Below are positions 48,869 through 60,002 of a DNA stretch of 64,000 bases, piece by piece (position 1 is the first letter of the stretch; every line of letters starts with the position of its first letter). The notes under the pieces are model-generated. The model ran no database searches. It was not told the DNA's origin and saw only the letters and a list, made by a program, of their open reading frames with translations. Source of the DNA: Synechococcus sp. PCC 7336. Lineage in GTDB: Bacteria > Cyanobacteriota > Cyanobacteriia > Thermostichales > PCC-7336. The stretch lies in the NCBI RefSeq assembly GCF_000332275.1, contig NZ_CM001776.1, positions 1,473,268 through 1,537,267 on the forward strand. Reading direction: 5' to 3'. The translations under genes and the position numbers were made by a program.

Positions 48869-49500
48869 AAAGGGACGTTTTTAGGCACGCTTATCTGGAG
48901 AGTGGAAAAAACTGGGGAAAGCTTGTGAAGGCTACGATCGAGCTTGGTTGCCTACATGCGACACCTCCCCCAAGCTCTGCCATGCGGGATTGAGCTCCCG
49001 TTGCGCTCGGGATTCACTTTCCTGCCGGAAGCATTCTCCCCCGGTTTTTCGCCCTCTAATGAGAGACACTTTTTGTCTGATGCTGTATTTTTTTGGCAAT
49101 CTGAAAACCTTTTTACACACATCTCCTCTAGTTGCCACTCAAGCTCAAGCTTTAGCTTTGCTTTGGTTTTATATTGGTACATAAGAAACTCTATTTCTTG
49201 ATACGTAGGACAAAACTTTATAAGGCATGAAAGGAATATGGAGTCATATTATAGGCTTCTTACTAGAGGAGTAGCTCTGCTTCCCTAGAGCGATAGATAA
49301 ATCTCGAACAGATGGCAGGCACCCGATTGGCTGACTTGTGATATAAGCCTACTGGTGCATATCAAGAAAGGCATGACATATTTCTTTCTTGTTAAGTTGG
49401 GAAGGTAGCCTAAAACGGGGTTTGCAGAAGAACCCCCAAAAGTGACGAATCTGATTATTGAACAGATAGTTGCGATAGAAAACTTTACGACATCTTTGCT
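48869..49500. other. Noncoding stretch between RHS remnant and recombinase fragment
   Basis: Only short frames without protein character occur. I see no RNA gene, IS end or repeat that I can name. Confidence 0.4.
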
Positions 49501-50366
<866 letters not shown>

Positions 50367-50408
50367 CTCTGCGACGCTTTAGTCTGCACTGCATATTCAT
50401 CCGACTTC

Positions 50409-52215
50409 GGGGTCTTGTCCGCTTTTGGTGATCGTTAAATCTGTCCTAAATGAGGCGCTTATTTCGTATAAGAATCAACTGATTAGGATGAGGCGCTTGG
50501 CCAATAGCTCGAGCCCAGCCCTTCCAAACATCTGCCGTTTCAGCATTTTTAGTCGGTTGTTTTGACCCTCCACTGGCCCATTGCTCACCTCGAGTGTGAG
50601 AGCTGCTTTCACCGCATCGTAATCTTCTTGAAGACCCTTGGCAAAACTCCGTAATGCCTTGATTGAGCTGCTCACAGCTGTCTCCAGCCAATCGTCGAAT
50701 TCCCCAGGCAGTCGCTCGCGCACCAGTTTGATGAACCCCTGAGCCAGAGCGATCGCCCCCGATAACTTTGGCTGCTGGCCCAGTTTTTCCAGCAGGGTTT
50801 TCTCCTCAGGCGTAAGGTTTTCAGGCCGTGTCAACAGCAGCCAAGCCGCCCGCTTGGCACTCAAAGGCTCTGACACTGGTGTGGCGGGTGATGGCGCTGG
50901 TCCCCGACCCGGTAAGTCATTGAGGGATTCTCGGCTGGGCTTGATGGAGGGCAGAGAGCAACGCAACTGCCGAGTGTAACGGGCGACGGTCATATAGCTG
51001 CCCGGGTACCCTTGCTGTTGGATCTCGCCAAACAACTGTTTAGTTTGTTGGCGCCCTTGCTGCCATTGCTCTGACAGGTAAGCCTTGTATGGATCCAAAC
51101 AACTGGGGTTTCTCCGCCGCCCCACAGGATATTGCCATTCCGGAAACGTTGACGCGGCCAGGTAGGTATACACCGTTCGCTCGCCAATGCCGAGGTGATG
51201 GGCAATGTCTTTAATGGCATAGCCTTGCTTGCGTAGAGCATGGGTTTGTTCCCACTTCTCCAGTCGTATGGCCCGATTGACTTCCCTTTGGGTTCGATAT
51301 CTATCCGGAGCAGCTTCGGGGGTCGGTGCTTCGGTTGGCTGTTGGGCTTGAATCTGTTGCTGCTCAACCTGTTCGAGCGACTGGGTTTGTCCCTTAAAGA
51401 CTTTCTCTAAAGCCTCTTCGAGATTCTGCAACAGATGAAAGCGATCGGCTACCTGGATGGCATCGGGTGCTCCATCGCTCATGCCTCGCCTGTAGGCTTT
51501 GGAGCGATCTCTCGAGAGAATCTTCACGCCAGGCTGCTCTTTCAACCAGGCTGCTAAGGTCCCAGCCGCCCGGTCGGGGAGTAGTGCGATCGGTTGGTTG
51601 GTCTCCAAGTCGACCAAGATCGTTCCGTAATGATGACCCGTGCGAAACGCGAAATCATCCACCCCCAATATCTTTGGCGTGGCCATGACTGGTAGGGGCA
51701 ATTTGGAGATGGCTCGCAAGATGGTGTTGCGTCTGTATCCGTATCCGAGCTGATGGCTCAAGCGGGCTGCTGCCGAACCACCGAGGGCTAAGCCCATCGC
51801 TTCCAGTTGAGCCGTGTAGCGAGTCGTGCGTCTGGCCCAAGGCGCGACAACCTCGGGCAGACGCTCCGTAAAGATACGCCGAGGGCAACGCTCGTTGAGG
51901 CAGAAGAACTTACAGACTTGGAGCAATATCGTCAGCGTGAATTGAACCAATGGCAAATCCCTCAACGTTCTCTCATAGTGGCTATGGATGCGATCGGTGG
52001 AGCGATGACACAGCGGGCAACAGGCCACCGTTTGAGTCGAGCAGAGGTTAACAACGAGCTGTTGGTTGGCCGGATCGATACTCCAACTGTTCAAGCTCAC
52101 ATCCGTTTGGCTGGGCAGGAGATGCTGTAAAAGTTCCACGGGCTTGGCAGAGTGAGGGTTTGCACCTGGTATTCTCCTATACCTTCTCTGCATCACCAAA
52201 AGCGGACAAGACCCC
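50409..52215 (-). mobile_element. ISL3-family insertion sequence inside the CRISPR array
   Basis: 1,807 bp with long inverted repeats: left GGGGTCTTGTCCGCTTTTGG, and the right end is its reverse complement. The inverted similarity continues 5 bp outward (ACTTC/GAAGT). No direct target duplication is visible: the 8 bp outside are CCGACTTC on the left and GAAGTTGG on the right. Confidence 0.9.
50475..52193 (-). CDS. ISL3-family transposase
   Basis: 572 residues from the ATG at 52,193. An N-terminal zinc finger (CCPLCHRSTDRIHSHY and CLNERCPRRIF) is followed by a helix-turn-helix and the DDE domain (ILGVDDFAFRTGHHYGTILV with the first Asp, KILSRDRSKAYRRGMSDGAP with the second). The C-terminal NGPVEGQNNRLKMLKRQMFG has the catalytic Glu. 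A second helix-turn-helix insert (QGYAIKDIAHHLGIGERTVY) lies in the middle. It is apparently intact. The frame is open upstream into the array, but the start inside the IS is used. Confidence 0.92.
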   Translation of the reverse strand: MQRRYRRIPGANPHSAKPVELLQHLLPSQTDVSLNSWSIDPANQQLVVNLCSTQTVACCPLCHRSTDRIHSHYERTLRDLPLVQFTLTILLQVCKFFCLNERCPRRIFTERLPEVVAPWARRTTRYTAQLEAMGLALGGSAAARLSHQLGYGYRRNTILRAISKLPLPVMATPKILGVDDFAFRTGHHYGTILVDLETNQPIALLPDRAAGTLAAWLKEQPGVKILSRDRSKAYRRGMSDGAPDAIQVADRFHLLQNLEEALEKVFKGQTQSLEQVEQQQIQAQQPTEAPTPEAAPDRYRTQREVNRAIRLEKWEQTHALRKQGYAIKDIAHHLGIGERTVYTYLAASTFPEWQYPVGRRRNPSCLDPYKAYLSEQWQQGRQQTKQLFGEIQQQGYPGSYMTVARYTRQLRCSLPSIKPSRESLNDLPGRGPAPSPATPVSEPLSAKRAAWLLLTRPENLTPEEKTLLEKLGQQPKLSGAIALAQGFIKLVRERLPGEFDDWLETAVSSSIKALRSFAKGLQEDYDAVKAALTLEVSNGPVEGQNNRLKMLKRQMFGRAGLELLAKRLILIS

Positions 52216-52253
52216 GAAGTTGGCGTTATTTTGCATGCACCCCCGGAGATCTT

Positions 52254-55200
52254 GTTTCCAATCAGGTGATTTCCCAAGGTGTGGGAAAGGAAGCTGGATA
52301 CCTGTCCCCGTACCGGCATGTCGTGTTTCCAATCAGGTGATTTCCCAAGGTGTGGGAAAGCCAATCCTGCTCAACGACCAATCCCTGTTTTACTTGTTTC
52401 CAATCAGGTGATTTCCCAAGGTGTGGGAAAGAAAAGTAGCTAGGCTGTGTGCCGATCAGTATGGCTCGTTTCCAATCAGGTGATTTCCCAAGGTGTGGGA
52501 AAGAAGTGAGAATCTTAATCACTCAATCGGTTTTCGATCGTTTCCAATCAGGTGATTTCCCAAGGTGTGGGAAAGAATCTCGGTACTGAACAAGCCCGGT
52601 ACTTCTAGACTGGTTTCCAATCAGGTGATTTCCCAAGGTGTGGGAAAGTGATCGGTAATCTCTGCTGGAGTAAACAATGCTCCGTTTCCAATCAGGTGAT
52701 TTCCCAAGGTGTGGGAAAGTTGACCTTCGCAGCACCGGATGGCTCGCATGTATCGTTTCCAATCAGGTGATTTCCCAAGGTGTGGGAAAGATCTCCAAAA
52801 GTCCCCGGTGCGAGAGGATTAAATTGTTTCCAATCAGGTGATTTCCCAAGGTGTGGGAAAGGAGTATCCGAACGGTCAGAAAGCAACAGTCGGCTTGTTT
52901 CCAATCAGGTGATTTCCCAAGGTGTGGGAAAGACCATAAACCGCATCGACAGTAGCATAATTTACTCGTTTCCAATCAGGTGATTTCCCAAGGTGTGGGA
53001 AAGTCGAGACTCAGCAGGCAAATGCAATCCCTTTCAAAGTTTCCAATCAGGTGATTTCCCAAGGTGTGGGAAAGTGATCTACTCGGGCTCGGGGCGCGAG
53101 GTGAAGATTGTTTCCAATCAGGTGATTTCCCAAGGTGTGGGAAAGGAGACAAATTTGGCGTGGACTTTTGGGAGCGCAAAGTTTCCAATCAGGTGATTTC
53201 CCAAGGTGTGGGAAAGTCGAGGTCAATTCAAGCACTCTGAATCGACTGATCAAGTTTCCAATCAGGTGATTTCCCAAGGTGTGGGAAAGTGGGGACTTAG
53301 TTTGAGTGCCGAAGAATTAGATTCGTTTCCAATCAGGTGATTTCCCAAGGTGTGGGAAAGGTAGGTTCTAGACCTTCTAAAGATATAGATAATCGTTTCC
53401 AATCAGGTGATTTCCCAAGGTGTGGGAAAGCATCCCAAGTAGTACTTAAAAACTGATATCGACCTCGTTTCCAATCAGGTGATTTCCCAAGGTGTGGGAA
53501 AGAGAAGTTGAATATGCAGAATAGACAAATGGTATTCAACGTGTTTCCAATCAGGTGATTTCCCAAGGTGTGGGAAAGTCTCCACAAGCCCCGTGAGCTC
53601 ACCAATCTTGGCAGGTTTCCAATCAGGTGATTTCCCAAGGTGTGGGAAAGGATTCCCTCCCAGGATGTTGTCAAAGTTCCGCTCGATCGGTTTCCAATCA
53701 GGTGATTTCCCAAGGTGTGGGAAAGGGGGTTCTATTCCCGTGATTCCAATCACAAAAACTTGTTTCCAATCAGGTGATTTCCCAAGGTGTGGGAAAGTCG
53801 AGCTAGCATTCTGGACAGCAATTCAGGGTGATAGTTTCCAATCAGGTGATTTCCCAAGGTGTGGGAAAGTATAAATGCAGGTCATCCAACTTTACACACT
53901 AATCACGTTTCCAATCAGGTGATTTCCCAAGGTGTGGGAAAGTATCTATGTGTTTATGTAAGGATTGATAAACTTCAGGTTTCCAATCAGGTGATTTCCC
54001 AAGGTGTGGGAAAGGGAATTACGCGGCGCGCTCACCAATCATATGATTACGTTTCCAATCAGGTGATTTCCCAAGGTGTGGGAAAGGATCAAAGTCGATA
54101 AATGCATTCAACAATTCAACAGGTTTCCAATCAGGTGATTTCCCAAGGTGTGGGAAAGAGGTATGTGATTTATGTTGGGCTGGTCCTAAATTAGTTTCCA
54201 ATCAGGTGATTTCCCAAGGTGTGGGAAAGTAGAAAAAGATAATCTTCGACCTATTATCAAAAGAGTTTCCAATCAGGTGATTTCCCAAGGTGTGGGAAAG
54301 TGTTCTCTGGGAGATTGCCCGACAGATACCCTACGGTTTCCAATCAGGTGATTTCCCAAGGTGTGGGAAAGGGCGATCAACGGGCTCTATCGGCCATCCA
54401 GGGGTCTGGTTTCCAATCAGGTGATTTCCCAAGGTGTGGGAAAGTAGCATTGACCGTTTAGCTTTGGAAGCATTCGATGGTTTCCAATCAGGTGATTTCC
54501 CAAGGTGTGGGAAAGTTGAAATCGAAGTCAACTCGACCTCCCTCAATCAGTTTCCAATCAGGTGATTTCCCAAGGTGTGGGAAAGTCGATTACTGGAGTG
54601 TCCTAGTGTCACAGCTATTCAGTTTCCAATCAGGTGATTTCCCAAGGTGTGGGAAAGAGCTGTCAGGGCTGGATATGGCTCGACCACTAGATTCTTTCCC
54701 AGTTTCCAATCAGGTGATTTCCCAAGGTGTGGGAAAGGTCCCGAGTTTCGCTAGGATGATCGCCTCACAGACGTTTCCAATCAGGTGATTTCCCAAGGTG
54801 TGGGAAAGATTGGTGGTGCGTTCCGAGTGGGATCAGCCTTTACCGTTTCCAATCAGGTGATTTCCCAAGGTGTGGGAAAGTTCCGGTAGGTCTGGGCTAC
54901 CACAATTATCTTGTAACGTTTCCAATCAGGTGATTTCCCAAGGTGTGGGAAAGCGGGCCGGCGAAGAAGTTGGCTACATCCCGGACGGCGTTTCCAATCA
55001 GGTGATTTCCCAAGGTGTGGGAAAGATCGAAATCGAGGTCAACTCGGCAAACCTGAACCACCTGGTTTCCAATCAGGTGATTTCCCAAGGTGTGGGAAAG
55101 CTAGACTAGCCGACGCACTAGAAACCTTTGGACACGTGTTTCCAATCAGGTGATTTCCCAAGGTGTGGGAAAGCTGTTCTGCCTGTCTGCCTCGGTTGCG

Positions 55201-58200
55201 TCTGCCACGTTTCCAATCAGGTGATTTCCCAAGGTGTGGGAAAGCTTGAACCAGGGCTACCCCTTCGGGGCCATAGGCGGGTTTCCAATCAGGTGATTTC
55301 CCAAGGTGTGGGAAAGAACTCGACATGACTTGGTCCCCCACCAGACAGGAAGCGTTTCCAATCAGGTGATTTCCCAAGGTGTGGGAAAGACGTTCTTGAG
55401 GTCGCCAGCAACTACCGAGAGAAGGTTTCCAATCAGGTGATTTCCCAAGGTGTGGGAAAGTTAAGAACGAACTTCAATTAGTTACTCTTTATCCAGTTTC
55501 CAATCAGGTGATTTCCCAAGGTGTGGGAAAGTCGTAAGTCAGCTCAAAAACGTGCCGCTTTACTCTAAGTTTCCAATCAGGTGATTTCCCAAGGTGTGGG
55601 AAAGACAATAGGCCAGTCTTTGGGATATGCTTGCTCGCTAGTTTCCAATCAGGTGATTTCCCAAGGTGTGGGAAAGGCGATTCACTCAAATCTTAGACAG
55701 GTTATTCGTCAAAGTTTCCAATCAGGTGATTTCCCAAGGTGTGGGAAAGAGGATACGCTGAGGTTTGCGCAATTAAAAGTCGGTTTCCAATCAGGTGATT
55801 TCCCAAGGTGTGGGAAAGTTTCGGCTGCGCGAGAGACGGCCTCAGATTTTGAGGTTTCCAATCAGGTGATTTCCCAAGGTGTGGGAAAGTCGCAGAATCA
55901 GGATTGAAAAGCCCCTTGTAAGTGTTTCCAATCAGGTGATTTCCCAAGGTGTGGGAAAGGAAGCAAGGGCGCTCTACAAGCAGCATATTGACAAGTTTCC
56001 AATCAGGTGATTTCCCAAGGTGTGGGAAAGCAGTATTTGCGCTGAAGGCAACGCAGCGCACTATTGTTTCCAATCAGGTGATTTCCCAAGGTGTGGGAAA
56101 GGAGAAGCCAACCGAGTTATTGACCTGCTCCCTGACAAGTTTCCAATCAGGTGATTTCCCAAGGTGTGGGAAAGGCGTTAGAGCCCTCGGACCAGTACCC
56201 GCCAACGAAGTTTCCAATCAGGTGATTTCCCAAGGTGTGGGAAAGCTAGAACGGTGTTTGCATCTTAATGCGTTGAAAAAGTTTCCAATCAGGTGATTTC
56301 CCAAGGTGTGGGAAAGATTCCTAGCTTGGTTAGTGGACTTCGATGGCGACCCCAAGTTTCCAATCAGGTGATTTCCCAAGGTGTGGGAAAGTATGTGAGG
56401 TGGAATGTTTACCCACAGCCCTTCGTAAGTTTCCAATCAGGTGATTTCCCAAGGTGTGGGAAAGTCGATATACTGACAAAGAGACAGGGTACGCCTTACA
56501 GGTTTCCAATCAGGTGATTTCCCAAGGTGTGGGAAAGTTTTTCCCACTCGGGAAAGGGAGCGGGGCTTATCGGGTTTCCAATCAGGTGATTTCCCAAGGT
56601 GTGGGAAAGGGGCTAAGGGATTTGACAGCAATCTTTGTAAGCAGGTTTCCAATCAGGTGATTTCCCAAGGTGTGGGAAAGCAACTCGATTGCTCTCGATT
56701 CTCTCACTCAAATGAGCGGTTTCCAATCAGGTGATTTCCCAAGGTGTGGGAAAGGTAGGAAGTTGGAAAGGCCAAGTTCAGTTTGATAAACGTTTCCAAT
56801 CAGGTGATTTCCCAAGGTGTGGGAAAGTCTGCTGGCGTTCGATCGCCAGTAGTGGCTGCGTAGTTTCCAATCAGGTGATTTCCCAAGGTGTGGGAAAGTG
56901 GTCCAGCCCGGCGATCGCTTAGATGGCCGTCCGGTTTCCAATCAGGTGATTTCCCAAGGTGTGGGAAAGAAACTTTTATTGCTGAGGCGAATTACTGCGA
57001 GTCGCGTTTCCAATCAGGTGATTTCCCAAGGTGTGGGAAAGGATCGCAGAAATTCGCGCGAGATCTACCTCGCTAAAATGTTTCCAATCAGGTGATTTCC
57101 CAAGGTGTGGGAAAGCAAACGACAAACGCCTGGTACTTTGCGATCGCCAAATGTTTCCAATCAGGTGATTTCCCAAGGTGTGGGAAAGTGTTATTCCGGT
57201 ATGTTTGCGCGACTACAATCACTTTGGTTTCCAATCAGGTGATTTCCCAAGGTGTGGGAAAGTAGTCTAAATGATGCGCGTAATGTTGTGAAGTATATGG
57301 TTTCCAATCAGGTGATTTCCCAAGGTGTGGGAAAGTACTTTGAGGAAAAGCCCCATCAGCAAGCCGCACTCGAGTTTCCAATCAGGTGATTTCCCAAGGT
57401 GTGGGAAAGGAAGTATCCCAGGTCGAAGACCCCAGATCGAAAGAGTTTCCAATCAGGTGATTTCCCAAGGTGTGGGAAAGGATCTCAAAGGGGTTATCCG
57501 CAATCGACGATCTCTGGTTTCCAATCAGGTGATTTCCCAAGGTGTGGGAAAGAATACGAAATCAGATCTATATCCGCTTGCCCCTCGCAGTTTCCAATCA
57601 GGTGATTTCCCAAGGTGTGGGAAAGCGAGGTGCTTGGTAGGATCGAAGTCTGCGAGGCGATGTTTCCAATCAGGTGATTTCCCAAGGTGTGGGAAAGGAT
57701 TAAATGAGTAGACTAACAAGAGTAGGAGACAAGTTTCCAATCAGGTGATTTCCCAAGGTGTGGGAAAGTTGTAAAGTGCTTTATGCCCTACCTTGCCTTC
57801 ATCTCGTTTCCAATCAGGTGATTTCCCAAGGTGTGGGAAAGTTGTACAGCTAATAACAAAACTTTAGTTATATTCTCGTTTCCAATCAGGTGATTTCCCA
57901 AGGTGTGGGAAAGGAGTTGCTGCAGGTATTCGTTTTGCCGCTGAGAACGGTTTCCAATCAGGTGATTTCCCAAGGTGTGGGAAAGTTGTCTACAGGGGGA
58001 AAGTCGATCCACTCTTACTGGTTTCCAATCAGGTGATTTCCCAAGGTGTGGGAAAGCTACCCATTGGGTAGGGCTGTCTTCGGTTGGGAAGGTTTCCAAT
58101 CAGGTGATTTCCCAAGGTGTGGGAAAGTAGTTCCACTCGTTTTATAGATTCACTTCCTTGGGGTTTCCAATCAGGTGATTTCCCAAGGTGTGGGAAAGGC

Positions 58201-59073
58201 GATCGAGGGGATCTTTGACCAATTCCATACAGACCCGTGCGTTTCCAATCAGGTGATTTCCCAAGGTGTGGGAAAGCATTTCCACAGCGCCATCACTCCG
58301 GTCATTGTCAGGTTTCCAATCAGGTGATTTCCCAAGGTGTGGGAAAGAACGATTCAGGCTGCTGTCATTGGTCGCGGTGCCGATGTTTCCAATCAGGTGA
58401 TTTCCCAAGGTGTGGGAAAGAACGACTTCACCACCTTCCAAGAACTTCTTCCCACGTTTCCAATCAGGTGATTTCCCAAGGTGTGGGAAAGTCTTTAAAG
58501 CAATCGCGATCGCCCACAATTCCCAGTTTCCAATCAGGTGATTTCCCAAGGTGTGGGAAAGGTTGTATATGCCGTGGCTTCATTGTGTCTTTAACAGGTT
58601 TCCAATCAGGTGATTTCCCAAGGTGTGGGAAAGTTGGCGATCGGTCGATCGCCAACGCCAACGCGCACTGCGGCAGAGGGTTTCCAATCAGGTGATTTCC
58701 CAAGGTGTGGGAAAGTAGCGGGAGAAAGCAACTCGTTTGCGCTGCAAACGGTTTCCAATCAGGTGATTTCCCAAGGTGTGGGAAAGGTGGCGGGATTATG
58801 GCCTGGTTCACCCCAGACAGGTTTCCAATCAGGTGATTTCCCAAGGTGTGGGAAAGGAGTTGCGCTGCGGATATCCAAGAGGGTTGTTTCGGTTTCCAAT
58901 CAGGTGATTTCCCAAGGTGTGGGAAAGAATATGATTGCTGAATCAGTGAGCCATCCAAACGCGGTTTCCAATCAGGTGATTTCCCAAGGTGTGGGAAAGG
59001 GAGCAACAATAATGGCGATCGCCTGTCTTTAAGTCAAGTTTCCAATCAGGTGATTTCCCAAGGTGTGGGAAAG
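52254..59073 (-). CRISPR. CRISPR array, main part (95 repeats)
   Basis: I counted 95 copies of the 36-bp repeat, the first at 52,254 and the last at 59,038-59,073, with 94 spacers mostly of 34-39 bp and a few of 42-46 bp. No variant repeat was noticed, including at either end. The repeat end TGATTGGAAAC on the minus strand, the direction of the cmr operon and the AT-rich region to the right all place the leader at 59,074 and beyond. Type III-B association is inferred from the neighbouring cmr genes. Confidence 0.95.
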
Positions 59074-59302
59074 TGGCGGGCTCTGAAAGCCTTACCCTGC
59101 AAGGGCTCCCAAGCAAGTTTGCAAGGATGTCCAAAAAGCAAGATAAGCAATTGAGAATAGCCTCAATAGACGCAGCTCAAAATAGCCTCAAACCCCGTCA
59201 CAGCAGCAAATGTAAGCAAGGCAACGAAACAATGCGGGTTTCAGCGATCTGGGTAGATGCTTGCAAAACCAACAAAAGCACGCTGTTTCACCATCATATA
59301 TA
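59074..59302 (-). promoter_or_regulatory. Probable CRISPR leader
   Basis: This is noncoding sequence next to the last repeat. On the minus strand a TATATATG -10-like box lies near 59,295-59,301, and the motif TGAGGCTATT occurs twice, 25 bp apart (plus-strand AATAGCCTCA at 59,156 and 59,181). Duplicated motifs are common in leaders. Confidence 0.5.
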
Positions 59303-59331
59303 ACCCTGCGGACCGGCGCTAATCGAAACAC

Positions 59332-59708
59332 TCACGATCGCCCGAGGGGAAAAACCTGATGGATGCGTGCCCCCTCCCGTGACTTCAACAGCGAAATAAA
59401 CTCCTTCCTCGGACTGGCATTGGCCCCAAACACCGTCACCACCTGGAATCTACCTTCAGGATTGGAAACCCAAACCAGCGTAATCTCATATAGCTGCGAG
59501 TGCGAGGCTAAAGCGGTCCAGTTTCCAGCGATCGCCAGCAGCCTGCCATAAGGGTGAATCTGGTAGTTAGGGGAGACTCTTCAATCTGGTAAGAGACACT
59601 ATCGGAGGGAGACACAAAGCTTGAAATATCGTTGGCGATCTCAGCAATTCTGCTTGTCAAGCTGGCTGTCTGGCAGCACTCCCCAAACCATTGATAAACC
59701 GCATCCAT
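59332..59708 (-). pseudogene. Frameshifted small gene between CRISPR and cmr operon
   Basis: The first frame (MDAVYQWFGECCQTASLTSR, then ISSFVSPSDSVSYQIEESP) stops at about 59,508. The neighbouring frame continues with protein-like sequence (YGRLLAIAGNWTALASHSQL, LVWVSNPEGRFQVVTVFGAN, EFISLLKSREGARIHQVFPL) to a TGA at 59,332. One indel near 59,570 explains the break. I do not recognise the family. Its 5' end abuts the dispersed repeat. Confidence 0.5.
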
Positions 59709-59734
59709 GTTGAGACCTGGAGTTTTCAGGCATT

Positions 59735-59977
59735 GCACTCGGCCCCCTCAATCCCCCACCAGTGGGGGACTTGTGAGAGTCTGTTGGCTTCGCTCTACAC
59801 CTTTAATAACCGTGATTTGCCGGTTCGTCTTCCCCGTCTCAAGACCTCAGATAGCACTGTCGTCAAGTCCCCCAGAATGGGGGATTTAGGGGGCAAATGC
59901 AGTGCTTAACAGCGTTAGTGAGGGAGACTAAAAGGTGCCTCATTAAAACTACAGGTTGCTGACTAAACTTGGTTTAG
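59735..59977. repeat. Dispersed palindromic repeat (MITE-like), copy 2
   Basis: This is similar over its whole length to 12,513-12,784, including the inverted C-tract/G-tract ends, GGTTCGTCTTCCCCGTCTC and GTCAAGTCCCCCAGAATGG. It has one TAAAAGGTGCCTCATTAA unit where copy 1 has three tandem units. Outer ends GCACT and AGTGC are complementary. Confidence 0.8.
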
Positions 59978-60002
59978 GCTCTCGCCATAGCAAACACGCG
60001 AA

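Noticed and set aside
48932-49182. Short frames on both strands in the gap before the recombinase fragment
   Set aside because: They overlap each other, lack ribosome-binding sites and resemble no protein family.
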